Assembly (NCBI RefSeq): GCF_013416525.1
Contig: NZ_JACCEM010000011.1
Coordinates: forward strand, 62,001-126,000
DNA length: 64,000 bases
Direction of reading: 5' to 3'
Source of the DNA: Parapusillimonas granuli
Lineage (GTDB): Bacteria > Pseudomonadota > Gammaproteobacteria > Burkholderiales > Burkholderiaceae_B
Part shown: piece after piece, positions 26,142-34,894 of the stretch
How the letters are laid out: each line of letters begins with the position of its first letter
How positions within the stretch are numbered: the first letter of the stretch is position 1
Notes under the pieces: model-generated
What the model saw: the letters and a program-made list of their open reading frames with translations, nothing else
Told to the model about the DNA's origin: nothing
The model's database searches: none
Translations under genes and position numbers: made by a program

Positions 26142-29088
26142 ACACTCCGCGTCGCAAGACGCGCACGGCGGCCTGCATGCCTTGCTGCGAGCCGCCGGCA
26201 AAGCATGCGTGGTCGGCGGCAATCAATCCTTCCTGCTGAATGCGGCGGACGAATGCTGGTGGCTCGAGCGCGGCCGCATCGAGCTGTTCATCACCGAAAT
26301 CGGCAAGGACGGCGCCCATGGCGCCCGGCGGCATCTGGCGTCCGTCGGGCCCGACACGCTGCTGTTCGGGCTGGATCATCCCGAATGGACCCGCGCCGGG
26401 CTGGGCCTGCTGGCGGTGCCGCACGCGGATACCCGCATTCATCGCCTGTCTTGCGGCGCCCTGCGCGATTTCTGCGCCCGGGTCGATGGGCCGGACGAGC
26501 TCGCCCCGCCCATCGACCGGTGGATAAGCGCATTGACCGAAGGCCTGGCGCGCTGGGCCTCGCCCAGCCCCCTCATCCACCAGTCCATCCACGCCGGCGA
26601 AGCCTGCACCATACCCGCCCACACCCGCAGCAGCAGCGCGCTCGGCGTGATCTGGCTGGATCTGCCCCGGGATGCCGTATGGTTCCTGGGAACGCAGGAT
26701 CTCCCGCCGGGCCCCGGCGCTTGCCTGTTCCCGCTGGCTCCCTCGGCCTGGATCCAGAGTTCGGCGGACCTGGCCGTCGCCGCGAAAAACACGGCCCAGA
26801 TCGCCGCGGACGGCGAACTGTGGGCCGGCCTGCAAGCCCTGCATGACGTCCTGCCCGGCGCGCTCGCGCTGAACCTGCGCCTGTCCGACGTCGATGAATA
26901 CAACCGCCTGCATTTGCGGCGCCAGGCCGGCGACAGCGACTGGACCCGCAGCCTGCGGCAGCTGCGCGGGGTACTGGACGGCGGCGTCCCGGAACGCGAC
27001 CACGCCGATCATGGGCTGCCCGCGCTGATCCAGGCCATGCGATGGATCGGCCGCCATGAAGGCTTCGACATACGCCTGCCGGCGCAGCGCATGCGCGGCG
27101 ACGAGGGCAGGGCGCCCACGCTGCGCGACATCGTCCAGGCCAGCGGCCTGCGCATGCGCGTCGTCAGGCTGCGCGCCGGCCCGGCGGCCGAACCGGCTTC
27201 GGCCCTGCTTTGCCGTGCGCGCGACGACGGCCGGCCCATGGCGCTCATACCCAGGACGGGAAAAAGCGTCATGGTGGCGGACCCCACCGGCGGGCGGACA
27301 TGGTCCGGACCCGAGGCGATGGAAATGATCGATTCGCACGCCATGGCGTTCACCGCGCCGCTGCCCGCGGCCCCGCAGGGCTGGGCGCCGCTGCTGCGGC
27401 GCGTGGCGGCGCGATCGCGCGGCGACCTGCTGACGCTGGCCGCGGCCGCCCTGTTCGCCGGCATCCTCGGCCTGGCCGCGCCCATCATGCTGGCATACCT
27501 GATCGACGCCGTGCTTCCCGAACAGGATCATGGCCGGCTGCTGCATGCCGGCATCGCCCTGGGCCTGGCGGGCGTGGCCGGCTTCATCATGGCGTTCGTC
27601 GGCTCGGTCGCTTTCAGCCGCATCCGGGGCCGAGGCGGCCCCATGATGCAGTCCGCCATCGTCGACCGACTGCTGCGCCTGCCCGTGCGCTTTTTCCGCG
27701 AATATTCCGCGGGCGACCTGGCGCTGCGGGCGAGCGCCGTCAACCACCTCGAACAATCCCTGTCCGGAGCGGTGGCCCAGGCCGCCCTCAGCGGCGCTTT
27801 CGCCGCGTTCAGCCTGGCCTTGCTGCTGTATTACGACTTGCGCGCCGGCGCCTGGGCCGCGGCGGCCGCCCTGGCCTACGCCGGCCTCGCCCTCCTGCTC
27901 GGGCGCGCGCTGGCGCACCGGGAAAAAGCGCTGGCGGAATACGGCGGGAAGCTGCAGGGCCTGGGGCTGCAGCTGATCAACGGCATCGACAAAATCCGTT
28001 TGTCGGCCTCGGAGATATGGGCCTTCGGAAAATGGGCGCGGCTCTTTTCCGCCGCGCAGCGGCAGCAGCTGGCCGCCACGCGCTACGACAGCCTGCAGGC
28101 ATTGCTGAACGGGTTCTACGGCCTCGCCGTCCTGGCGCTGCTTTTCACGCTGCTGGGCGCGTCCATCGACGCGGGTGGGCCGCAAGCCATGACCATAGGC
28201 GCTTGCGCCGGCTTTCTCGTCGCCTTCGGCCACTTCAATGGCGGCATCCTGCAGATACTCGGGGCCATGCGCGAGCTGAGCGCCGTTCAGCCGCTGCTGC
28301 AAAGCGTCGCCCCCATTTTGCGGGCCGAAACCGAAGGCCGCGAAGGCAAGGAAGACCCGGGCGAGCTCTCCGGCGCCGTCGAGTTCAACCATGTTTCGTT
28401 CCGCTACGGCAGCGACGGGCCGCCGGCGGTGGACGACGTATCGATCACGGCCCGGCCCGGCGAATTCATCGCCATCGTCGGGCCCTCGGGCTGCGGAAAG
28501 TCGACGCTCCTGCGGCTGCTGCTGGGCTTCGAGACGCCGGATTCCGGCGGCATACTGCTGGACGGGCAAGACCTGCGGGAACTGGACATCGTGGCGGTGC
28601 GGCGGCAAATGGGCGTGGTCATGCAGAACAGCAAGCCCCTGTCGGGCACGCTGTTCGACAACATTGCCGGCATGACGGGAGCCTCCATGCAAGAAGCCTG
28701 GGACGCCGCGCACCGGGCCGGCCTGGGGGAAGACATCGACCGCATGCCCATGGGCATGCACACGGCCGTCTCGCACGGCGCCGACACCCTGTCGGGCGGT
28801 CAGAGCCAAAGGCTGATGATTGCAAGAGCCATCGTCTCCAAGCCGCGCATCCTGATGCTCGACGAGGCCACCAGCGCGCTGGACAACCAGACGCAGGCCG
28901 CCATCACCGAGCATCTGGACAGGCTCTCGGTCACGCGCATCGTGGTGGCCCACAGGCTGAGCACGGTGCTCAAAGCCAACCGCATCTATGTCATGGACGC
29001 GGGACGGATCGTGGAAACCGGCAGCTACGACGAACTCATGCGGGCCGGCGGCCTTTTCGCGCGGCTAGCCCAGGCGCAGCTGGCTTGA
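26122..29088 (+). CDS. Large ABC exporter with long N-terminal extension (NHLM ATPase type)
   Basis: A 988-residue ABC exporter starting at a GTG inside the previous gene. The first 410 residues or so hold no recognisable catalytic motif; part ('GRRHLASVGPDTLLFGLDHPEW') looks like a cyclic-nucleotide-binding-like fold and a later part ('HGLPALIQAMRWIGRHEGFDIRLP') like a degenerate peptidase C39-type domain, both inferences. A six-span region (about 430-730) and an ABC ATPase follow with Walker A 'GPSGCGKST', 'LSGGQSQRLMIARAI' and 'ILMLDEATS'. Together with the C39 exporter it may form a heterodimer, as in described NHLM systems. Confidence 0.88.
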   Translation: MDSSNIEHSASQDAHGGLHALLRAAGKACVVGGNQSFLLNAADECWWLERGRIELFITEIGKDGAHGARRHLASVGPDTLLFGLDHPEWTRAGLGLLAVPHADTRIHRLSCGALRDFCARVDGPDELAPPIDRWISALTEGLARWASPSPLIHQSIHAGEACTIPAHTRSSSALGVIWLDLPRDAVWFLGTQDLPPGPGACLFPLAPSAWIQSSADLAVAAKNTAQIAADGELWAGLQALHDVLPGALALNLRLSDVDEYNRLHLRRQAGDSDWTRSLRQLRGVLDGGVPERDHADHGLPALIQAMRWIGRHEGFDIRLPAQRMRGDEGRAPTLRDIVQASGLRMRVVRLRAGPAAEPASALLCRARDDGRPMALIPRTGKSVMVADPTGGRTWSGPEAMEMIDSHAMAFTAPLPAAPQGWAPLLRRVAARSRGDLLTLAAAALFAGILGLAAPIMLAYLIDAVLPEQDHGRLLHAGIALGLAGVAGFIMAFVGSVAFSRIRGRGGPMMQSAIVDRLLRLPVRFFREYSAGDLALRASAVNHLEQSLSGAVAQAALSGAFAAFSLALLLYYDLRAGAWAAAAALAYAGLALLLGRALAHREKALAEYGGKLQGLGLQLINGIDKIRLSASEIWAFGKWARLFSAAQRQQLAATRYDSLQALLNGFYGLAVLALLFTLLGASIDAGGPQAMTIGACAGFLVAFGHFNGGILQILGAMRELSAVQPLLQSVAPILRAETEGREGKEDPGELSGAVEFNHVSFRYGSDGPPAVDDVSITARPGEFIAIVGPSGCGKSTLLRLLLGFETPDSGGILLDGQDLRELDIVAVRRQMGVVMQNSKPLSGTLFDNIAGMTGASMQEAWDAAHRAGLGEDIDRMPMGMHTAVSHGADTLSGGQSQRLMIARAIVSKPRILMLDEATSALDNQTQAAITEHLDRLSVTRIVVAHRLSTVLKANRIYVMDAGRIVETGSYDELMRAGGLFARLAQAQLA

Positions 29089-29097
29089 GGCGGTACG

Positions 29098-29340
29098 CTA
29101 AGGTTCTTGATTGGCCGGTTTGTCTTCGTCGGGATTGCGGTCGTCCTCCATGCCGGCGACCTCGAGCAGGAAGTCGGACACCGCCTGCCGGTCGACCTCC
29201 AGTCCCTTGAGTTCGGCGAACGCAGCCAGCATGCCGCAGGCAAGCTTCATGCTGCCCACGCCCAGCAAGGTCTGCGCCACGCTGGGGTCGTCATCGAGCA
29301 GGTTTTCGAGTTCATTGAACATCGCCGCCTTGGTGCGCAT
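29098..29340 (-). CDS. Small acidic protein, unknown
   Basis: An 80-residue predicted soluble, largely helical acidic protein ('FNELENLLDDDPSVAQTLLGVGSMKL', then a charged C-terminus rich in Asp/Glu). The ATG at 29340 is preceded by a GGGGGGAA stretch that could act as a ribosome site; a second ATG is seven codons in. I do not recognise a family. It is convergent with the large ABC gene, with nine bases between the stops, and lies next to tRNA-Pro. An immunity-protein role is conceivable from position only. Confidence 0.6.
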   Translation of the reverse strand: MRTKAAMFNELENLLDDDPSVAQTLLGVGSMKLACGMLAAFAELKGLEVDRQAVSDFLLEVAGMEDDRNPDEDKPANQEP

Positions 29341-29555
29341 GATTCCCCCCGATGCCTGGATTTTTGCAAAGAGTATAGCGGCGCGCCCGCCGCGCGCCCA
29401 TGAGCCATATCGCCTGCTCCAAGCGGCCGATGCGCCGGCCGGAAACGGCTTGCCAGGCCCATTCCCACAACAAAAAATATTGTGCTATAGTTACGGTCTT
29501 CGCGTTACGGCAAATACGCCGCAAGCGAAGTTGCAGTCAAATGCTAAGGGTTTTT

Positions 29556-29573
29556 GAAGCTTTGAAAAGCTTC
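29556..29573. repeat. Perfect 8-bp inverted repeat before tRNA-Pro
   Basis: GAAGCTTT-GA-AAAGCTTC lies 17 bases before the tRNA start, within or just below the tRNA promoter. It could be part of the promoter region or a processing signal in the leader of the tRNA transcript. Confidence 0.5.
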
Positions 29574-29588
29574 GAACATGCCGTTAGT

Positions 29589-29667
<79 letters not shown>

Positions 29668-29674
29668 ACAAAAC

Positions 29675-29716
29675 CAAGGGCTTACAGATTTCGGTCTGTA
29701 AGCCCTTGTTCTTTTT
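29675..29716 (+). terminator. Rho-independent terminator of tRNA-Pro
   Basis: CAAGGGCTTACAGA and TCTGTAAGCCCTTG form a perfect 14-bp stem around a six-base loop (TTTCGG), directly followed by TTCTTTTT. It is a textbook intrinsic terminator. Confidence 0.93.
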
Positions 29717-29723
29717 GACGAGC

Positions 29724-29900
29724 TCATTCGTCCTTCATCTTGCTGGCTGCGAAAAATGCAGCCTTCGTCGCTGCGCGCCCTTCATCTCGCCGTTCATCCA
29801 CAGTGAGCCCCAATTGCTCAACGGCCGCCTCTCGCCCTTGAAAAGCCCATTCCGTACGGATGCGATCGCGCTCTTGCAGCTCAAGCGCCTGAGTTGATGC
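29724..29900 (-). pseudogene. Gene remnant, 58-codon tail of a lost protein
   Basis: On the minus strand there is an open stretch with a TAA just above its top end and no usable start. Its translation is highly charged ('ELQERDRIRTEW', '[20 protein letters not shown]', ending '[10 protein letters not shown]'), which looks like a true protein C-terminus rather than random sequence, and its composition is normal while the DNA above it is AT-rich. I do not recognise the family. It reads towards the tRNA gene. Confidence 0.4.
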
Positions 29901-30042
29901 TTAATCCATGAAAACAACAAAAAAAACTCACTTTTCTCCTTAAATCCTGCATGCAGCAATTGCCTACAAACTCAGAAATTACTAGGGATTTCACCAATAG
30001 CACATGTTTGGCAAAAATCTAAATTTCTCCTTTTGTTTATAA

Positions 30043-30097
30043 AGTTTTTCATTGAAAATCAATAAATTATGAGCTGATAATTTTTCAATGAAAAACT
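30043..30097. repeat. Inverted repeat with 16-bp arms
   Basis: Arms AGTTTTTCATTGAAAA (30043-30058) and TTTTCAATGAAAAACT (30082-30097) are perfect reverse complements around a 23-base spacer. It lies in the AT-rich leader before the M20 operon. It could be a transcription stop, an operator, or the ends of a small mobile remnant; there is no nearby GC-rich stem as in a normal terminator. Confidence 0.75.
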
Positions 30098-30250
30098 CGT
30101 TTGGCTTCATTGTGACAAGTTTGTACGCTGTAAATTCGCAAAAAATACCTAGACCTTAACAAATATCATTGCATACAATACGGAATACAAAAATACATAC
30201 CAAGAGTGCTCTTCTCATCACTGAAAGCACTGCAAATCCGGAGGCTTCTC

Positions 30251-31423
30251 TTGCCACTATACGAATACCAAAGCCGACTGCGTGCGCAATTGTCCGACAT
30301 GCTTGCTTTGCTCGAACGGATCGTAAACATCGACAGCGGGTCATATGACGCCGAAGGTGTCAATGCGGTGGCCGCAGTCTTCGCGCAGCGCCTGGCTGAA
30401 CAAGGTTTCGCACTGCGCCGACGAAACGTCGATGGCCGGGGCGACATGCTCATCGCCGAACGCCGCGATGGAGGCACGGGACGCTTGCTGATTCTCGGTC
30501 ACCTGGACACGGTCTGGCCAAAAGGAACGGCCAAGGAATGGCCTTTCGAAATGATCGGGGAAGAGATAGCCACTGGCCCGGGCGTCGGCGACATGAAGGG
30601 CGGTCTCGTCATGGCGCTGCACGCACTGCGGACGCTGACGGAACTTGGCGGCACGCCGCTTGAAAGCGTCAAATGGGTTTTTGTGCCCGACGAAGAACTC
30701 GGCAGCGTGGGCAGCCGCAGCCTGATCGAAGAAGAAGCCGCCGACGCTGATGTGGTGCTGGTTCTGGAACCCGGCCGTGCGGGCGGCGGCATCGTCACCG
30801 CGCGCGGGGCCTTGGGCGCTTATTTTCTCCATGCGACGGGCTGCAGCGCCCACTGCGCCAGCAATTATCACAAAGGGGTAAGCGCGCTTCGAGAACTGGC
30901 GTTGAAAGTGGCGCCGCTGGACGGGCTCTCGCAGCCTGAAGCGGGCATGGTGGTGAACGTGGGAGTGCTCCAGGGCGGTTCCGCCCGGCAAGTGGTACCC
31001 GGCGAAGCCCACATGGCCATCGATTTGCGCGCACGCACGCAAACCCAAGCAGAGCAGCTACAGGCAGCCATTGAGCGAATCGCCCGGGACCGCAAGGACG
31101 AGCGGGTCCGCGTTGTACTCAGCGGCCAGCTTACCCGGCCGGCATTTTCTTCCGATCTGAATCGCGAATTGATGCAGGCTGCCCAGACTGTCGCCGACGC
31201 ATTATCGGTGAAAGTATTTGAATTTCCTCCCACCGGCGGCGGCTCCGATGGAAACTTCACCGCTGCCATGGGCATACCGACGCTCGACGGGCTTGGCCCC
31301 GTCTGCCACGACATTTGCAGCCGCCAGGAGACCATCGAGGTGCAGAGCCTGGTGGACCGCGGCGCACTCCTGTGCGGCCTGATCGAACGCATTCCCTCAC
31401 TTCTCAATTCTTCGAAAGGTTGA
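30251..31423 (+). CDS. M20 family zinc hydrolase (carboxypeptidase G2-like)
   Basis: A 390-residue di-zinc amidohydrolase/peptidase. Metal and catalytic motifs are present: H84 and D86 in 'ILGHLDTVWP', D114 in 'GPGVGDMKGG', E148-E149 in 'VPDEELGS', and a late His in 'LGPVCHDICS'. The carboxypeptidase G2 group removes C-terminal glutamate or similar from N-acyl compounds. The TTG at 30251 is chosen because GGAGG lies six bases before it; an in-frame GTG at 30206 lacks this. It is the first gene of the catabolic operon, four bases before the monooxygenase. Confidence 0.85.
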   Translation: MPLYEYQSRLRAQLSDMLALLERIVNIDSGSYDAEGVNAVAAVFAQRLAEQGFALRRRNVDGRGDMLIAERRDGGTGRLLILGHLDTVWPKGTAKEWPFEMIGEEIATGPGVGDMKGGLVMALHALRTLTELGGTPLESVKWVFVPDEELGSVGSRSLIEEEAADADVVLVLEPGRAGGGIVTARGALGAYFLHATGCSAHCASNYHKGVSALRELALKVAPLDGLSQPEAGMVVNVGVLQGGSARQVVPGEAHMAIDLRARTQTQAEQLQAAIERIARDRKDERVRVVLSGQLTRPAFSSDLNRELMQAAQTVADALSVKVFEFPPTGGGSDGNFTAAMGIPTLDGLGPVCHDICSRQETIEVQSLVDRGALLCGLIERIPSLLNSSKG

Positions 31424-31427
31424 AACC

Positions 31428-32870
31428 ATGGCACTGATGAACGGCCAGCAGTATCGCGAATCCCTCAAGGACGGACGCCAAGTATTCATAGGCGGCAAAC
31501 AAGTGGACGACGTCACGACCCACCCTGCAATCCGCCCCATGATCGACACCATGGCCAAGCTCTATGATCTTCAGCATGACGAGCGCTATAGGGATATATT
31601 CGGGTTCGTGAATGAAGACGGAGAGCTCTGTAGCCGCGTCTACAAATCGCCGGACACCATTGAAGACCTGCGCAATCGGCGCGAAATGACCGCCGCGATC
31701 CTCAACGAGGTAAGCCCGGTAATTGACCGCTTCGGCGACGAAACCGTCACCCCTCTGTTTGTGATGCAGGACCGCAAGGCGCTGCTCGACAAATACGACA
31801 CACGCTATCATCAGAATGCCGTCAATTGGCTAAAGAAACTGCAACGCAACAACTGGTTCCTGACCTCGGGCAACACGGATCCCAAAGGCGATCGCAGCAA
31901 GCAGCCGTTCCAGCAGGATGACCCCGACCTGTTTACCCGTGTCGTGGAAGAACGGGAAGACGGCATTGTGATCCGTGGCGCGAAATTCGAAACCGGCGCA
32001 TGTTATGCACATGCGGCTTTCGTCAAACCAACGGTCGGGGCCTGGGTGCCCGAGAACACCGACTATGCCGTGGCCTGCATCGTCCCGCTGAATTCACCCA
32101 ATCTGCGCCACATCTGCCGCGCACCCCACTTCGAAACACCCAATGGGTTCGACAGGCCCTTGTCTTCGCGGTTCGATGAACTGGACACGCTCATCGTATT
32201 CGACGATGTATTCGTGCCTTGGGAAAACGTCATCTTTTCACGCAAGCCGGAATTGGCGGCGCTCATTCGCCAGGACCTGCATAATTGGGCGGCACAGGGC
32301 TTCCTGAATCGCTCCTATGCCAAGGCGGACATACTGGTGGGCGCCGCGCTCTTGATCACCGAGCACACCGGGCTGGCCAATGTTCCCCCGATCCGCGAAA
32401 AGATCTCTAAGCTGATGGGGTATCGCGAAACCATCCGTGCCTTCATCTTCGCTTCGGAATCGGAATATCAGGTCAGCGAGAGCGGAATGGTAGTTCCCAA
32501 TCTATCTATCCAGAACGCCGGCCGCGTCTATGCCTCGAGCCATTTCTACGAGATGGCGCAGATACTGCGTGACCTTGCCGGTGGAACCGCGGTCATGCAG
32601 CCGGACGAAGCAATGCTCGACAGCCCGCTGACCGGACCCGACGTGCAGAAGTATTTCCGGATCGGAAAGGTGTCCGCGGCCGAGCGCCTGAAAGTCCTCA
32701 ACCTGGCAGCGGAGTTGACGGCGACCAGCTTCGGCGGCCGCATGTGTGCGTATGCGATGTTCGCCGAAAGTCCTCCATCGGTGCAAGCCATGTCCCTGTA
32801 CAACAGTTTTGACCGCAAGAGCTCGATGGCTCGCGCGGCGAAACTCGCCGGGGTGGCGCTGCCTGCCTAA
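31428..32870 (+). CDS. HpaB-family FADH2-dependent monooxygenase (large component)
   Basis: A 480-residue member of the 4-hydroxyphenylacetate 3-monooxygenase family, two-component flavin enzymes that hydroxylate aromatic rings. It starts 'MNGQQYRESLKDGRQVFIGGKQVDDVTTHPA', with later 'LFTRVVEEREDGIVIRGAKFETGACYAHAAFV', 'FDELDTLIVFDDVFVPWENV' and 'KLMGYRETIRAFI'. A flavin reductase partner is encoded further down (35750-36331). The true substrate is unknown: HpaB relatives act on various phenols, and no hpaDEFGHI meta-cleavage genes are present. It is coupled to M20 by a four-base gap. Confidence 0.9.
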   Translation: MALMNGQQYRESLKDGRQVFIGGKQVDDVTTHPAIRPMIDTMAKLYDLQHDERYRDIFGFVNEDGELCSRVYKSPDTIEDLRNRREMTAAILNEVSPVIDRFGDETVTPLFVMQDRKALLDKYDTRYHQNAVNWLKKLQRNNWFLTSGNTDPKGDRSKQPFQQDDPDLFTRVVEEREDGIVIRGAKFETGACYAHAAFVKPTVGAWVPENTDYAVACIVPLNSPNLRHICRAPHFETPNGFDRPLSSRFDELDTLIVFDDVFVPWENVIFSRKPELAALIRQDLHNWAAQGFLNRSYAKADILVGAALLITEHTGLANVPPIREKISKLMGYRETIRAFIFASESEYQVSESGMVVPNLSIQNAGRVYASSHFYEMAQILRDLAGGTAVMQPDEAMLDSPLTGPDVQKYFRIGKVSAAERLKVLNLAAELTATSFGGRMCAYAMFAESPPSVQAMSLYNSFDRKSSMARAAKLAGVALPA

Positions 32871-32884
32871 TTGGAGCTGACCGT

Positions 32885-33997
32885 ATGTCCAGTTTGAAAA
32901 GCGGCCCGCAAGGCGTGGGCCTGGAAATCCGTCATATCCATAAACATTATGGTGCTTTCCATGCGTTGAAAGACATTCACCTCAACGTTCCACCCGGTGC
33001 CCTGCTGACGCTGCTGGGCCCCAGTGGGTGCGGCAAGTCTACGCTGCTGCGCATCATCGCCGGCTTCATCGGCGCCAGCGAAGGCAGCATTCTGCTCGAC
33101 GGCGTGGATGTCGCGGCGGTGCCGCCTTTTCAGCGCCAAACCGCCATGGTCTTCCAGAACTATGCGCTCTTTCCGCACATGACTGTGGCCGAGAACGTGA
33201 TGTTCGGCTTGAAGATGCGAAAAGTGCCCAAGGCACAGGCCAAGCAAAGAGCCATGGAAGCGCTCGAGATGGTCAAGCTGTCGCATCTGGCCGATCGCGT
33301 GCCCGCGCAGCTTTCCGGCGGCCAACAGCAGCGGGCCGCATTGGCTCGCGCTCTGGTGACCGACCCCAAGGTGCTTCTGCTCGACGAACCCTTCGGAGCG
33401 CTCGACAAGAATCTGCGCGAAGAGATGCAGGTCGAATTGCGCAAGCTGCAGGAGAGCGTCGGTGTGACGACGGTTTGCGTGACGCACGACCAGCAGGAAG
33501 CCATGGTGATCTCGGACTATGTCGCCGTCATGAATCACGGTGTGCTCGAACAGTTCGGCACGCCGCTGGAAATTTATGACACGCCGAAATCACACTTCGT
33601 GGCGACCTTCATCGGCAGCTCGAACATCCTGCAGGGTCGCGTTTCTTCGCATGACGACCGTGCATGCGAGGTTCAGCTGGCCGACGGCACGGCCGGCCGC
33701 ATGTTGAGAAGGGGCGGTTTTTCCGCAGGGGCGGACGTGCGCATCGCAGTGCGCCCGAGCGCCATGCGCGCCATCGCGGCGGACGCCGTCCAGCAAGGCG
33801 ACGACTCCATCATGCTCAAAGGCACTGTCGGATACTGCGTGAACCTCGGCAATGTCGTGAACTATGAAGTGGAAGTCCCCGGGTTCGGGACGGTCATGGT
33901 GGAACAGCCGCGCAGCCAGACCGATGCCTTATGGTCCCGCGGGCAGCCGGTTCATCTCGTGGCGCACATGGACGACTGCGTGATACTGGAGCGATGA
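32885..33997 (+). CDS. ABC importer ATPase, PotA-like
   Basis: A 370-residue ATPase of the spermidine/putrescine or iron-type importer class, with Walker A 'GPSGCGKST', Q loop 'MVFQNYALFPHMTV', signature 'LSGGQQQRAALARAL', Walker B 'VLLLDEPFGALD' and a C-terminal TOBE regulatory domain (about residues 285-365). It is followed by two permeases, and a matching binding protein is at 42077. Substrate specificity is not read from the ATPase. Confidence 0.92.
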   Translation: MSSLKSGPQGVGLEIRHIHKHYGAFHALKDIHLNVPPGALLTLLGPSGCGKSTLLRIIAGFIGASEGSILLDGVDVAAVPPFQRQTAMVFQNYALFPHMTVAENVMFGLKMRKVPKAQAKQRAMEALEMVKLSHLADRVPAQLSGGQQQRAALARALVTDPKVLLLDEPFGALDKNLREEMQVELRKLQESVGVTTVCVTHDQQEAMVISDYVAVMNHGVLEQFGTPLEIYDTPKSHFVATFIGSSNILQGRVSSHDDRACEVQLADGTAGRMLRRGGFSAGADVRIAVRPSAMRAIAADAVQQGDDSIMLKGTVGYCVNLGNVVNYEVEVPGFGTVMVEQPRSQTDALWSRGQPVHLVAHMDDCVILER

Positions 33998-34000
33998 GCG

Positions 34001-34894
34001 ATGGCCCCTGCTAAAGACCCTCTTGTGCATCGCGCCTCGCCATGGAATCTGGCTCCGGCGTTTGTCGTCATGGGGCTGTTTTTCAGCGCCTATGCGGTAT
34101 TCCTCAACACCAGCTTTCTAGAAGCCATTCCAGGCACCGCACAGCTCGGCGACAAGATCACATTGGCCAACTACCAGCGCTACTTCACGTCGGCCACCGA
34201 TCTCAATGTGCTTTGGGACACCTTATGGATTTCCACGAAGCTCATGATCGCTTCCTTCCTGCTGGGCTATCCAGTGGCGTACATCATCGTGCGAACACAA
34301 TGCAGTGCGCTGCGAAACTTCCTGCTGGTCTCCATTGTGATGACCTTCCTGTCGGGATCGGTCACGCGCGCGTATGCCTGGCTGATCCTGCTCGGAAACA
34401 ATGGCGCAGTCAACACCGTATTGATGAAACTTTCCGTAATCGCCGAGCCTTTGCAACTGGTCTACAACGAGCTCGGGGTGTTCATCGCCCTGCTCCATTT
34501 CATTCTGCCCTTTTTCGTGCTTACGATGATGGGGCCTCTGAAGAACATCAATCCGGCTTACGAAGAGGCGGCGATCAACCTGGGGGCATCGCGTCCGCAA
34601 TCCTTCCTGCTCGTCACCCTGCCATTGTCCTTGCCGGGCATCATCTCCGCCAGTTCGCTGGCCTTTGCATTGGCCTTGAGTTCGTTCGTGTTCCCTTTGA
34701 TTCTGGGCGGCGGACGTGTCCGGATGGTGGCCAATAGCATCTACGAGCACATATTCACAAGCTTCGATTTTCCATTTGCGGCCGCCACGGCAACGATCTT
34801 CCTCATTGTGGCGCTGTTCTTCGTTTGGGCATTCGCAACCATGCAGCGCATGGTCGTGCGCCACCATCAGCCAGCAGGGATTCAGCATGCATAA
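34001..34894 (+). CDS. ABC importer permease 1 (PotB-like)
   Basis: A 297-residue membrane protein with six predicted spans and the permease EAA motif ('YEEAAINLGASRPQSFLLVTLPLSLPGI', about residues 187-212). It follows the ATPase by three bases and overlaps the next permease by eight bases, confirming a single transporter operon. Confidence 0.9.
   Translation: MAPAKDPLVHRASPWNLAPAFVVMGLFFSAYAVFLNTSFLEAIPGTAQLGDKITLANYQRYFTSATDLNVLWDTLWISTKLMIASFLLGYPVAYIIVRTQCSALRNFLLVSIVMTFLSGSVTRAYAWLILLGNNGAVNTVLMKLSVIAEPLQLVYNELGVFIALLHFILPFFVLTMMGPLKNINPAYEEAAINLGASRPQSFLLVTLPLSLPGIISASSLAFALALSSFVFPLILGGGRVRMVANSIYEHIFTSFDFPFAAATATIFLIVALFFVWAFATMQRMVVRHHQPAGIQHA

Larger units (their letters stand above)
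29717..30250. other. AT-rich gene-free stretch, possible island junction
   Basis: About 530 bp separate the tRNA terminator from the first catabolic gene. The first 180 bp hold a gene remnant on the minus strand. From 29900 to 30230 the composition is strikingly AT-rich compared with the rest of the window and contains a 16-bp-arm inverted repeat at 30043-30097. The rest should hold the operon promoter, but no convincing -35/-10 pair was found; ATAC repeats at 30165-30200 may be regulatory. Confidence 0.6.

Noticed and set aside
23820-26222. An 800-codon open frame antisense to the C39 exporter
   Set aside because: Low-complexity His/Gln/Arg-rich translation, while the sense strand has all catalytic residues.
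26005-28953. A 982-codon open frame antisense to the large ABC exporter
   Set aside because: The sense strand has intact Walker motifs and membrane spans. The antisense frame has no domain and is a codon-bias artefact.
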